DNA of 64,000 nucleotides from Erigeron canadensis (Eukaryota; Streptophyta; Magnoliopsida; Asterales; Asteraceae), in NCBI RefSeq assembly GCF_010389155.1, contig NC_057768.1, positions 37,613,633 to 37,677,632 of the forward strand, written 5' to 3'. The first letter of the stretch is position 1, and each line of letters begins with the position of its first letter. A program made the translations under genes and the position numbers. The notes under the pieces are model-generated. The model did no database searches. It worked only from the letters and a program-made list of their open reading frames with translations, and was not told the origin of the DNA. Of the stretch, positions 33,859 through 48,800 are shown one piece after another.

Positions 33859-36800
33859 TCAACCATCAACATTGTTTTCGTTCATCCTAGCTGCCATTAT
33901 CTGCAGCCACATCACAAGAGAAATGAATCAGATACTGATCTCGCAAACTACTATTCTCCAATAACATCTTATGGCTACTCGTCTGTTACCTCGCCTACCA
34001 TGAACTGCTTCTCTTCATGCAGCTGCTTTTGCTGTACACATGAAAGTCACAAAATTATTTTCCCATGCTTTTACAAAGCTACTGATAGAATTGATAGGGC
34101 GGTGAAATAAGAATAGGTCTGAAGCTGGACAAGCTCATAATGCACTAATATAGAGTAACTAACATCGATATTGAGGATTAGGATTGCAACTGTCTGCTTG
34201 TATGGACTACAACAACTGTGGCCCATCAAAATCCTTTCTATGTAATGTTTTGACCTGATAAATGATCTTAAGTAGTATTTATCCCCTTTCTGCTACATGA
34301 TATTTTACCCCTTTCTAATGTGATTTGAAAACCATCAGGTGCTCTAGGATTCAACCTGGCTTATGGAACATTACTTGTAGTAAGCCAAATTTTTTAAGCT
34401 ACAAATGATGTTGCATCTATTTTCCCATAAGTTGGGTTTCAAATAGGTTCTATTAGTTTAAAGGGACTCATTTTAGAAACTGCCAGTCTGACATAGGTTT
34501 TATTTGAGGCAATTAAAGTTACTTTAGCCAGTTCAACTCATGCTCATGACATAGCACAGAAAAGCTACCTCCATTTTGGTTGGTGAAGTTGAGGATGGTG
34601 ATCTACTTAGTACTTAGTTATCAGCATATATATGTGATTTTTACGACCTACGTGTCATGTTTTTAGCAAGCATGTGTGCATTATGAAACTTGGACACTCG
34701 GATGCAATTTGATGGGTCTCTAATTAGCTTGTGCAGATGAAGTCATGGCTTCTTCTTCTAAAGGGTTACACCTTTGTACTCATGTATGTTGTACAGAACA
34801 CTTGAGTTGTATTACGTATTAACTTGCGTATAGGCGTTAGTAAAAATAGTCTATTTGAGATTTACAATGATGTACCTTCTCTTGCAGAGCCTTCACAGTT
34901 CCCAACATAATCTGTGTCTGCATATCAGAACTAGAATCAATTACATTACACATGACAATACAGAACCAAGGACACATGAAAATTTAGATTAATTAATCTG
35001 AAAGTTTGCCTAGCAGTATGTGACACATAATATTTTGGTTGGTAATGAGCAAACAGTTTTGCATATTGATGGATTAACTATGAGCCTGTGACCATGTCTT
35101 TAAAGTCCAGTGTCCCAAATTGACCCAATTTTTTGAATTGGAGGATTACCTTTCTGATTCTCACTTGTTGCATCATGCTCTCGATCTCTTTCTCTAACTG
35201 ACACAGCTCACTGATATCTGACTCTTGGATTTTGTTCTCTTCGAGGTGGCTGCAAACCATAAAGGTAAAAGTGTAAAACCTATTTTGTTTCAGTTTGTCT
35301 ATTGAAGTTACATGAGTAAGATATCTGATTTAGTAAGATTACCGTTGGGTGATCTGCATTAACTTATCAGCGGTCCATACTTCGTTAAACTCTAGCGCAA
35401 GCTTCTGTCAGAAGTGCCCACAAAGGATTGTGCTTATTAGGATCGCAATAACATAGTCCAGTTCATTAGAAGTATCGGGGTAGCACCGCTATATACTTTA
35501 ACTGGTTAAAATTTATAATATTGTTTAGTTGAACACAGATCAGTTGCCCTTGAAAAAATGGTCAAAGTGTTTGTTTATCTTTAGCTAGGTGATTAATAAT
35601 TATCTATTTTTTGTTTGGAAAATTTAGGAGTTCATATGCGTTTAAATACACTTAAGGGGCTGCTGATGCGTCTATTCGTCGTTCATTCTTATTACTGTTT
35701 GAACTGTTCAATAGCATGGCAGCTCCCTCTGTAATGAAATGATTGCCGGCTAACAAGCACCGCAAACGACATTACCTATGCACATGATATTAATTATAAA
35801 TACATCTGGGAGCCTAACGTTTAGCTATGGTCATGAGTCCAGATATGTATATATGTCGTTAGCTTCCTCTACCATCAACCTTTTAGAATTCAACAGAAGT
35901 TGTTTGTGAAGAAATATATTTCCTGGCTTATTTCAGAATGGCAGAACAGGGTGGTAAATCATGAAATTGCAATATGAAAGCGAAAAGTGACAAAACTGAC
36001 ACAAGAACCTGACATCCACTTCTGCAAGGCTCTGAAGGTTAGCAAATGATGGTTTCACCTCAATAGTTCTTAGTAACTATTGCTAGTAGTGTTTGATAAG
36101 TTTTATAATGTGAAGGCATGAAATGGGTGCAGGGAATCCTATTCTGTTAAAGCAGAGCAAATTTGTACCTTACTAATTACAAGTGACTGGAGAAGTGTTC
36201 CATACCTCATGTACTGTTCTGCGGACGATTTCATCTGCATTTTTGTAGCTTTGGTAGCGAGTGAGAATCTTGTTCATGCTGCTTCACAACAGAAAAGCAA
36301 AGGGTTAGTTAAATCATCACTCTTCCCTCTAAATACCATTGATGTAGAATTGCTAAGAAAGAAGTATTTCATGGTAGACTCCGAAGGTGTGATGAAGAAA
36401 TATAGCATGCCAGTAGAGTGGGTTATTGGTGAAATGCATACAGGGTTGTGAGTTTGCGCGCGCGCGAAGCACCATAATATATAAATTGATCGTTAAAGCG
36501 TAAAAGGTAATAAGACTAACTCAAATTATGTGAAATAAGATCTTATTTGAGTCGACCTGAGGTAATAAGACTAACTCAAATTATGTGAAATAAGATCTTA
36601 TTTGAGTCGACCTGTTTTCTGGAGTCGACTATCTTAGATATGTGGCAAGTGCAAACTGATAGGACCACTTTTGCTCAATAGGCCCTACCGGCATACACTC
36701 ACGAGTCTAGGCATATTTAGCATACACTCGCAAGACTTGGCATGTCTAGCATACTCGCTGACCATGGATGGGACTCCAAATTATAGCCAGAGTGAACTAT

Positions 36801-39800
36801 TTATGTCAAGTCTATATTGTTCGGAATACTGGTTCTGATATCGAGTCTAGTCCTATTGATTTTTGTTAAGGTAGGGGAAACACGTTAGAAGTCCAGATAT
36901 GAAAGAAGCCACTTGTGAAAGGAAAGAGTATATATGTAACATCCATACAGAAACAACATGCATAGACCACTCTAATGATGAGATGTAAACTTTTAACTGT
37001 ATGACATCAAAATCTTTACAAATGGAGTAAAACCCCTCAGATGAAGTTCTAGTAATTTTGCTTAAAAAGAAATAAGAATTTTAATATCATCTTGAATGAT
37101 CATCATATAAGATTTAACAATTAAATTGTAATTTCATCTTGAAATTTAAATCGCGGGTTGGGTTACACGATAGGAGTAGAAAGTGGAGATAAAAATAATA
37201 AGAAAAAATCAAGGTCCTTTGCCGCATGTGTACGTGTAGGTGAAATAATTACCTTATTACAAAATAAAAGAATAAAAATAGCATGAGTAGCTAGGTTGTC
37301 AACGAGCAAAACATTCGCAAACAATTCTAACAACGGCTTAGTAAGAAATTCATTGCTTACGTTGTTTACTTCATGAATGTTTGGTAGATTGTTTATGTTT
37401 CTTTGTGTTTATATGGTTATATTCAAGTATGATGTATGTACACTAATTAACATTTTGCTTGTTTAAATGTTCGTCTTGTGTTTTTTCCCTCAAGTTTAAA
37501 CGATATTCTGTTTGGTTAGTTTAAACCCTAATGAGCAGATTAAGATTCTAAATTTGTATGAAAATGGGTAACCTGGGGCCTTTCTAATGTGCGCTACACA
37601 GTATGTATTGATGTTCTTTTCAAACTTTCAATGATGTTCACCTATTAAGCCATAAGTTTTCAAATACGTTTTTTTTAAGACTTTCAAGTTACTTGCTATA
37701 CTATTGGGTCACCATAAAGATGTTATCTTATGTTAGAAAAGGACGAACATATGGACCAAAATAGAGAAAATAGGTTGCTTGAGGATCACCTACAAGTAAT
37801 CATGTGTATGCCATACAATTAGTTTTGTTATGTGCAAAACAAGTTGGCAGCATATGTAAAGATCGTAAAAAAACAAATCAACTTCTCTGGCAACCTCTAT
37901 CTTATGGATTTGTATAGTTGGTAGCAACACAAAAAATAAAAAATAGAAATAATGCTAAAGGAAATTTTCTAAGCCATTGAACACACTATCATGAATTTGT
38001 TTTGATTTTGCACTAAAGTTGTTACCCTTAATGCGCATACACTCATTTGTGTGTAGCAAGGTGACGGCAGAACTTTCACAATATATTTACAAAATACACA
38101 CGGGTATGCATATGATACGAGTAGGTTACCCCTAAAACATACTTGCAAATCATATCCTTACCCATGTACATTTTGAATCCGTATGTGCCAGTACGATGCT
38201 AATCGATTATAAATGGGTTAGATTTGCATAGTTTATTTTGTTATGTGGAAATCCTCTCATACGCATGAAAAGTCGAGTGCGTCATCTTGCTTTTGCGCAT
38301 TAGATTAGTTAGAGGGATCACAATTGGAAATCGCATGACAAAGATACATGAACATTTCAATCGACATAATGGGCCACGTTTCTTAGTTCTAGGTTCACTA
38401 TGCATAATAAATCGAGCGTGTCACATTGCTTAGTTCTTGAAAATAGTGACGGCAAATTGTATGGCGAAGTCTACTAATCACATACCAATATACAAATAAT
38501 CTCGTTATGTTTAGTAAACTTTGTAGTGATACCAGATCATTAGGATGTATTTAGCATTTTGTTACCTTTTTATTGTTCTCTATAAAGGGCTATAGTCTGT
38601 GCCTCTTAAGATAGGCATTCGTATCAAAGTTGTCATCACATGATTCCCACTTTTAAAGTAGTTTTATTATATATCCCTCTTTAAACTTAGTTTTCACATA
38701 TAGACGGAGATTTCCTATATGCGAAGTGAATTCATTATAGAACGTTGATCACCTTCTTTGAATATCGACTTAGGGTTAAAAGCGGAACTTGATATAATAG
38801 AGTCGTTTGGAAGAGGTTGGGGCTATCAAAAGAGGAAAAATTGGCGATGGAACATGCAAAAAAGCATGACAAAGATAAATAGAACATTTCAATCGGCATA
38901 ATGGGCCACATTGCTTTGTTCTAGGTTCACTATGCACATAATAAGTCAAGCGTGTCACATTGCTTAGTTCTTGAAAATAGTGACGGCAAATTGTATGACG
39001 AAGAGAATGAATTATCATTTACTAATCACATACCAATATACAAATAATACGTTATGTTTACTAAACTTTGTAGTGATACCGGGTCTTTAGGATGGATTTA
39101 GCATTTTGTTACCTTTTTATTGTTGCTCTATAAAGGGCTATAGTCTCTAGCCTCTTAAGATAGGCATTTTTATCTAAGTTGTCCTCACATACTTCCCGCA
39201 TTTAAAGTAGTTATATTATATATCCCTCTTTAAACTTGGTTTTCACATATACACGGAGAATGGGTTGGGAATAGGATGATTTTCTATATGCGAAGTGTAT
39301 TCACTATAGACTTGACGTTGATCACCTTCTTTGAATATCGGCTTAGGGTTAAAAGCGGAACTTGATATAATAGACTCGTTTGAAAAAGGGTGGGGCTATC
39401 AAAAAAGGAAAAATTGGAGATGGAACCGGCGAAAAATAACCTAAAAAACCCTTTTATTTAATATCAAGTTCTGGTTTTAACCCTAACTAGCTATCGAGAG
39501 AAGGCGATCGAAGTCAAGTCTATAACAAATGCATTTGGCATATAGGAAATCGTTAAACTGAGGGCGTTAGTTGCTGAACTAGAAAAGAATGCTCGCAAGC
39601 TTAACATCTATTCTTTCAAGCTATACCCGAGGAGATGGGGAGATAGGTGCTATATATCGCAAGTTACAGCGACCTAAAACATTGTAAGACAAAGACAAAT
39701 TGAACACAGTGGGTCCTAGAAGAACGACTTGACTTGTAACGTTAAAGAGGTTTCTTAAAAGTTCGAGGATGGAGAAGCGAGGAATGGTTGAGATATTCTC

Positions 39801-42800
39801 AAAGGTACGAAGTCTTGGACTTGGTAAAGTCTTTACTTCTCAAGATTGTGGCCTCCATGTAGTAATGTTTCAATTTGGAATCAATGTTATTTAATGAAAA
39901 ATGCTCGTAAGTTGAAAGCGTACGAAGAACACTTAAAAGGGACTAAGAAAACAAGGACATTTAAGGTGGTTTGTTAAGACCACACTCATATAAACATTGT
40001 GGTGGAAGCCCGAACCGAGAGGACTTTGAAAGCGATTGGTAAGAGGTTCTAGATCTGAGAAAGGTCGAGAGTGTGTACGAGATAAAAGCCACGTAAAGAG
40101 CTTTAAGTGTGGAGAAACGGACCAGAAGTGTCCAAATTTGGCGAAAGAAAGGTTAACTTGAGGATGATGGGTTCGTAGGTAATGATTCATGTGCCATTTG
40201 ATTTGTTTATTCTACATGAGTTAATAAAGAGGTTTGGTAACGTTTAACCTGTTTGTGTAAAATTTGCGTTGAGATAGGTGCATGTGGAAAAATGGGTTAG
40301 CAAATTTTACCAGATCTTCAGTATTAATTTTGCTACGTTACCACGTAAAAGGCTATATATAACCTCTAGATTCTTTATAAAAAAAACATTCATATCAATT
40401 GTTCCTACATTATCCTCGCATTTAAACTAAGTTTATTTCCATGGTTGTAAATTTCAGTTATCTCAACCGATATCGCTTATCGGTGGTCGACCGATATAAT
40501 ATATTCGCAATAAATCCGACGTATCCCCGATACGCTTATCGATGGTCGACCTAGACAATACCGAAAAGCGATATTTACAACCTTTTTTTATCTCTCTAAA
40601 GTCACTTTCGATATATAGGGAGTTTGTAGTGAGTTTTAAGTCTATTTTTCACTTGTAATGTGTAATATTGTAGTCTATATGTATGTATATGCAAACCCTT
40701 AGCTTGGACTGTAGGAACATAAATATCCTATCAAATGTATATTTGTTTTTAGTTAGTTTTTCATAGTATAGGGTCTAATATATGATGTTATGGTCTTTAT
40801 ACATATATACACACACATACACGGTGTATAAGTTTGAATACTAGCGTGTTGTTGAGTTAGCTTGTCGCCCAAATGTTCCTCATGTATACTAGATTGTCTT
40901 TCTATGTATGTGTCTACTTATGTTAATAACGATAGTTTGAAAAATAATATCGAGCATGGAAATTATGTATGTTAAGCACACGTATATTATCATTGTGAAC
41001 ATAGATATTATGTATTTTATGCATTCGTATAATATCACATTTAGGATCACAAATTTGGCCATGTATTCTAGAATGCCTTTATGTGTTTTTATGTTTTGTC
41101 TATTTGAGTGGCTAGTAATGAAAGTTGCGTAATTGCTCTTTTGTCTTTCCTAAAGACCTACTTCGTATGTCATGCATTTTCATTACCCAATTTCTTACGA
41201 GATCGATAAATTGTAAGCACTTCCTAAAATGCATCTTTAGGTTAAGAGTGACGATGTACTAGTCAACAAAAAGGAACACGAATACGTAATGTTGTAACTA
41301 AATGATCCCAACCTAAAAGAATAGAAATCCAATCAATAAATGATCCTACACTAAAAAAGTACGAAATTTAATTCGGACATTATTCAAATTATGTGATCCA
41401 TTCAAGGATACTCTACAACGTTAAAAATATTGACAAAGAGTTGTTCAAGTTAGCAACAAACACCTATTCAAGAACCATGAAATCTCACATAAACTGAGTT
41501 GTGAGATTTTTTCACATAATGTTCTATGTGATGACCATCGACTAAAGTAATAGAAAATGCACAACACACAAGCATAAATTAGTAAAACGCTTTATATATA
41601 ATGGTAGGATTTATATACACCGGTAGTGGTAGGCTGGTGGCATGAGGTGAGTGTATGTTTTTGTGTGTTTTCGGATTGTGGGGTAGCATTTGTTTAAGCA
41701 AATTAGGTGGAAAAGGGTCGAGGATTAGAAAGGTAAGTTTCAAATTTTTGAAAAAACGATGAATAATGGTTTCTTAGATATGGATAATTTGACTTCACAA
41801 TTTTAAACGGGTAACATTATATGTACATTATCAACTAAAACTACAATGCCTTTCTATTTTGAGGTATTTTATGTTAGGTTTAGCACAGCAGAAGTAATTA
41901 AGCAACAAAATGGAGAACACGATCATTGCGTGGTACCTCACATGATGTGTGTAAACTAATTCATGGCCAAGGGATTTTTATCAAGCTCCGTACGACAAGA
42001 ATTACAATGCATAGAGTTTAATATACAAAACTCGTAAAGTATTATACACCTTAAACCAATTTATTATCTATCTTTTAGTTTAGATATATTTTTAAAAAAT
42101 AATTATCTAACATGCAAATTTTACTTAATAAAAATAATATTTAACGGCAAGTATCAAATATTACTATTGACATAATGTACTAATTATACTTCTCTTTTGA
42201 TCTTTGCGTAGGAGAAAAAAGAGAGGCATTATCCTCCTTTCCTAGTCAAAACATGTAAAATCTATATATTTGAATTATCGAATCGTCAAGCATTGAACCT
42301 CTATTTTACTTTAGCATGTCTTACTACGAAATAAAAACTTCATTATATTAAATATAGGTTTCATGTTTATTTTTTAAGCCAAGTATATAAAAACTTCATT
42401 ATATTAAATATAGGTTTCATGTTTATTTTTTAAGCCAAGTAAATAAAAACTTCATTATTTTAAATATAGGTTTTATATATATTAATATAGGTTTTACATT
42501 TATTTTTTTAAGGCAAGTATATAGAAACTTCAATACATTATTATTTAAAATATAGGTTTTATAAATATTTGTTTAAGGCAAGGGATCTAGTCTTCATTAT
42601 ACAATGTACGGGTAAAAATATGATGGAAAAAATGATTAGTCAAATCTAAAGGACTAATATGGAAACCATTTAAAATTTAAGCGGGCAAATAAAAACTCAA
42701 TTGAAGAAGATGTGTGATATGGTAAATCGTGCGACTCAAAGGAAGCACCTTCTAGATCATCCTTGGACAATCTATACATGCTAAATAAAGCATGACGTCA

Positions 42801-45800
42801 CAAGTTAGATCATCATTAGAAAGCTATATTAAACCAAAGGCACAGTAAGTAGTCGAAGAACAATAAAGAGTATTGTGGTGAAAAGTATCTATTCATCATG
42901 TTTCAAGCCCATTCTATGTCATTAGGTTTGACCTAAGGTCATCGTATTACCTAAAGTAAATGCTTTGCACATTTGAGCACATCAATTTTGTTGTCATTGT
43001 TTAAAATGCCTTTAATGCTCAACATGCTCCTTAGATATTTTAAGCATTATTGGGTTCCCTCATTAAAACAATGTGCATATTTATCCTTTTTAAACTTCGT
43101 ATTAATATTCAAAATGACTTTAATGCTCTACATGCTCCTTAGATATTTTAAGCATTATTGGGTTCCCTCGTTCAAACTATGTGCATATTTATCCTTTTTG
43201 AACTTCATATCAGCCTTCTCCAAAAGAAGTTATACTCTTGTAAGGAGCATTGTAAGTTTATATGTGTGACACCTTAATAAGCTAAATAGTCATAATACGT
43301 ATGACACATTCTATACGCTAAATGAATGAATATAGGATTATGTGATGCTTTTATCTCCCACAAGGATGAGTTTACACGCTTCTTTCCTCTTCTTTTGTAC
43401 CGAGGGATAATAGATTCTTATACATGTCCCCACACCTAAGGTTGGGGACGGGGGAAAGGGTAGTAAAGATTATTCGATTATGTTTCGCAATCTCCTTTTT
43501 CTTCTTTCAGCTATTACCGACTACTAATAATTGGCCGCCATTAGATTTGTTATCACAAAATGCATACTTGTAGATCTCACTAATCCATACTCACGACTAG
43601 TAAGGACCTTCGGTCAAGTAATCAACTCGATAGGGATTTTTGTATATAGATACTAAAATAGTTAACCTTTAAAAAGTTACTTTGCCAAAGTGTTCTTTCT
43701 TACATAAGTTTGCAAACATCCAATTTCCAAATTACCAATTCATGGGTGAATCTTTCTTTTTTTGTGTGTTAACCATCCACTTTTCAAATATATACTTTCT
43801 TCTCATATTCTCTTATCTCTAATTCATATTCCTTCGCGAGATTTCCCCCGACTTTAGCCACAAGATCGAGTTTGAGGCACTTTGATTGATTTTGAGACCG
43901 ATTTGGCTTAATTTGATCTCATTTGACTCAAATCATAATTGAGACTATTATAGCTTACTAAACATGACTTCAATTCTATTAACAATTACTCAGGCCGACA
44001 ATTTTAAGTTTTACGACATCTATAGAGTGTCACATGTTATCAACATCCTAGCAAGTTCTCTATGGTTACCCACATGCAGTGCATGATCACTCTAAAGTTG
44101 GAGTGTACGAAATGAAAGTTTTATGAATAAGTTTCCCATCTCTGAACCACGAAATCATGGCTCGATAACATTTGTTTCCTCTCTAAACCATTGACTCTAC
44201 TCCTTCGCTATATTTCATCTATCTCTTGCCACAAGTTCGAGTTTGACACTAACTTTGGTCAGTTTCGAGACCACTTTGATTGTATTTAACCACCTTTGGC
44301 AAATTTGATGGGGTTCAACTTAATTAACTCCTATTTGAGTCACTCATAGCTTACTCTACACGACCATGATTCGATCTACGGTTACTTGGCCCACTAATTC
44401 AAGTTTTCAAACACCTAAGAAGTGTAACATAGTATTCATGATCATAGAAACTTCAACTTTCTCCCGGCTGGTCACATCAAGTTAGATCACTCTAGGGTCT
44501 TAATACGCATATTCACCATTTTATAGACTCGTATCAAGGTTCTTATATAAATATCCAACCATAATCACAAGTGCAAAGTGGTAGACTCGTATAAGGTAAG
44601 TGGATCCAAACAAAACAAGAATTTTGTTCATCTTAACTACTCAACTCAAACCATTGTAAGGGATTACAATCACAACCATATTACATGTTGTAAAAGCACC
44701 TATAAAGGGATAGTCTTTTATATTATAACAAGACTAAGTTGCGCAAGGTTTTGGGTACTAAAGAAACGAAATGATTTATTTGTCGACTACTTAAATACCT
44801 AACTAAATATTGAAAAACTTCGTGACCACGTCTAGATTTATACATGTTAAAAACATGACAAAGCTTATGACAATTTTTAGGACACTTTAGTATCTTGAAC
44901 TTCTTTAGAGTTAGCATAGATTAGTCTAGGTGATTTTCCGGACACTTTAGTATTTTGAATTCCTATAGCCTTTAACACATTATATTGCTAATTGCTTTAT
45001 TACTTAGCATTGTTTAATGTTAAATCTTATTTGATACTTAATGTTATGAAGCAATTTGGATACTCTACATTTCATATACACTATTTTTTTATATACTATT
45101 TTATTATTACAATACAACGGGCCTTGGATTTGTGAGGCTTGTCCTTTAGCTAAATGTTGTACTCGAGACCTTGTGGTTACCTTGTTTTCACAACATTACT
45201 TGGATAACCTTAAGCATAAGCATGCTTTCAGCTAGATACAAGAATGCAAGCATAGCATGGACAGATACAAGAATGCAAGCATAGCATGGACGAAGGTTAA
45301 AGCTAGAACTGAAGCGTTGGTTTTTTGTGTTGTATAGTTCTTTTACAAGCTTAGCTTTTGCTTAGCTTCCAACTAAGGTGAACGGCATAAAATGTTGCTC
45401 TTTCCTTTTATGATGTATATCTCATTTCGAGCCAATGGGCTTGTTAAGACTAAGGATACTTTTGGAGCTAATCTTCCTCGAAAAATGTTCGTATTATACC
45501 GTTTTGGGGGTGAGACTTCCTATGTTAGCAATCACTGCAATCGTACGACACCTATTGCATCCCTTATGTTTGTAATAAACAATTCCTTTCATGCAGTTTC
45601 TCTTCTATTTTCACAAAAACATAAGTAGCTCTCTCACTAGCAAGTCGGTCCAAGGGTAAATAACTTACATAGCAAAACATATTTTTTAAAAAACCACCGG
45701 GCACAACGTACCCTTTTTCAACTAGCTTTCATTCTTTCAAGAGGGAACTTAGCTTGTGACTTAATGGAAGCCTATCATGGGATGAATTCTTTCAATTGGT

Positions 45801-48800
45801 ATGAGCATCACCCTTACTTTTTGCAGTTCCTACGGTTGGAGTGGTGGCTTATGGAGAGGTAGCTTCAACCCAAAAAAATAATGATCATGACCAACATTGC
45901 TATGACCACCGAGCTAGGAGTTCCAACCTCGAGCTTGTAACGACCTACCTAACCTACTTTGAGTTGTACTTAAACCAGGTATATGTTCCTTATGTATGTT
46001 AGCCCTCAACTTCGTCAATGTTTTATCTTTTCCCATTTCCATGCAACTTCTTATAGAAAAAACACATCCAGCTATGGTAATTTATGTCCTCGTGGCACGA
46101 AACATTTAAAAAGTGCACTGAACAATTAGAAAGTAATTTCGGTAGGTGCAAGTTAAATCAAGAAAAGCCTTGGCACGAATAAGAATCACGTGAGATGTGT
46201 CTCAAATCTTTTTGGGTGATAGTTAACATGAAATCGTGATTTGACGTAAAAGAGTTTTGAGACATACAAACACAATATTCATAAACCACGCAAACATACA
46301 AGAAGACCCTACTAAGATAGGATATGTTATGTACTTTGATATGTCTTGTCTCCACGAAATGTATGAAGTGAACATATTACCGATATAAATAGCTCAAGTA
46401 AACATACACATTGAGGTTGGCTCCAAGGGTTAGTTACAAAGAATTTGTTGTGACAATATATGTAGTGCATTTGATAGCACAATTCAGATCTCATCATAGC
46501 TCCAGTTACGAAGTAAAGATAAGTACACATGTGTAGACGCACGCCTTTTCTAGTATAACATCATCAAATGACTCCCCAACATAGATTTTAGGATAAACTT
46601 GGATGAAAGGAAAGTCATCTGCTTCTTGAAAACAAACTAAGGCAAATTGTAGGGGAAACAATGTAATCGGATAGAAAGGACTACATGGGAGATGAATCAA
46701 GCTCAAAAAGTATATTGGCTAAAAAATGAGGTGCACCGATATAGCGTTAATGCATTGTTAAGAGTCCCCTAAAAAGAAAGTTGATTCTTAGAGTCAGGGT
46801 CACTAATTTGTACTTGCAAAAAGATACTAGATGGGAGAAAATTGTTCGCCTATGATTTTAAATGAATTTTTTTATTTTGTTTATAAACGCATCTCTAAAT
46901 GTCGTCGTTATGGTGCATTAAATAGTTGTACATTTACAATAAAATTCGGGGTGAGCTTTTGATATAAAACATATATTTTTTTATGCATGTTAAGTTTTAC
47001 TAAGGGTTGCATATAGAATGTTTCATAATAATTATTAATTTGTAGCATTATAGATAAATGAATGGAAACAAAAAAGGAAAAGAACCGCTCACACAAAACT
47101 CGGAAATCAAACCACTATCGCTCCAACATCAGACACGGGGGAGACGGCTTGTCCTTAGACTACCACAAAGACAACATTAGACGCACACCAGCCTCAAGCT
47201 TGATGCTTCAAACATACTATTATTGAAGTTATGGGATGATGCATCTTCTATCGTTTGTTTTAGATTCCTTTATACATGTATATGTGTTTTATAGTCGAGT
47301 ATTTTGAACATTCCTTTTTATGAAAAATAATTGGAACGTCTACAATTTTACAATATATTAATAAAATAGGATATCAAAACCCAATAGAATTAGCCATAAA
47401 AGGCCATTCACTCGATAGAAAACACACACATTTAACTTAGTTAGAGGACACATCACAAAAAGAAAGGTATGATGCCAAGATTTTATGGACAAGGATCATT
47501 CGAACGGGTGAAGCAACAATGTGTAGCTATCTCCAAATAGTAGTTCATGAATGGTACTTCGATTTGTTCAGAAAAGAAACGAGAGACAAGAAAACATCTT
47601 TGATTACGATTAAGAGTGTTTTTGAGCAAAAATTGAGCAGCAAACGATCACTTTGTTAAATCTTTTTTTCTTGTTCAATCTTCTTAAACAAACACGAAAA
47701 AGAAATTAAGCGATTGCTTCTTGTCATGTCATCCTAATCAAAGCATGAACACTTAGTGTTGCTAAACAGCCACCAACTTTGCTAAATCCCTTTTTTGTTG
47801 ATCAGCCTTTTCTTACAAAAAACAAAATATTATATCGGTTATTTTCTTGTTTTACTTTTTAAACAAATGGGAAATATTGCATCGAAATTTTCAAGTTTGA
47901 TGGCTCTATGTAAAGACTCCTTGTGTATATTACATGCGTTTTTTACATCGATTGATCATAACACCCATGTTTTTGTTAATTGTTCATATCACAATTATGA
48001 ACTAATATTTATTGTTTTTTATACTTATTATGTATGAGACATTCGGGGGCATGATTCTGATGTGATGTTTGACCAGTGGCACATCAAAAAAAAATAAAAT
48101 ACTTTCACATGAGATCTCATGTGGCCAAGATATAAAGGGTCAACGGCTCCCACCAAATCCCAAAAACACTGGCAATTTTTTACAAAAAGATTACAGGAAC
48201 CACCTCCACAACATGACATTAAAACCTCTAATTTTTTGATTAAAAAATATACCAACTCATGCATGTCAGGTACTCACAAAAAGGTATATATATCCCATCA
48301 CAAATATGCTCCCATTCCACCAGAGCCATAATTGGATGTATGTTACATACCTCCTATCTAAAACACCTTATTTCATGTAGAAACCCCCTTTGTATATAAT
48401 AAAAATAAAATTGGAGCTTGACACCTTATTTTGTACATGTAGAGCCTCTTAATCACACTCGTGTTAGTTTGGAGCTGTTAATTAATTATGTTAATTGTTG
48501 ATTTGCAGCTAGTTGACAATTTTATAGCAGTAAGTATAACCACATCAAATAATAACTATATATATATATAGATAGATAGATACAAAAACTATATAGCAAT
48601 TCACATCAAAAAGCAATAAATAACAAAAGTTGTGGCGGTTTACAGATATTAGTTTCTTCTAATTTTTGTATAAATTTAAGAAACCTTTGGATACGCATAC
48701 ACATGGAGATAAGAATATATATATATGGAGTATCCAAACTCCATGTCCACGTACAACCGAAGCTACTGTAATTTTTGTTTGCTGAACTCATTCAGAAGAA

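Noticed and set aside
36014..36058. Possible extra exon of the FLC-like gene ([15 protein letters not shown])
   Set aside because: Open and bordered by AG and GT, but the better donor (CAG|GTTCTT) breaks the frame. The gene already has the canonical exon pattern 185-76-62-100-42-42-42 without it. It could be an alternative exon.
42973..43269. 98-codon frame in intron 1 with a repeated 36-residue block
   Set aside because: It follows from a 108-bp tandem duplication (a multiple of three). Composition is AT-driven and no family is recognised.
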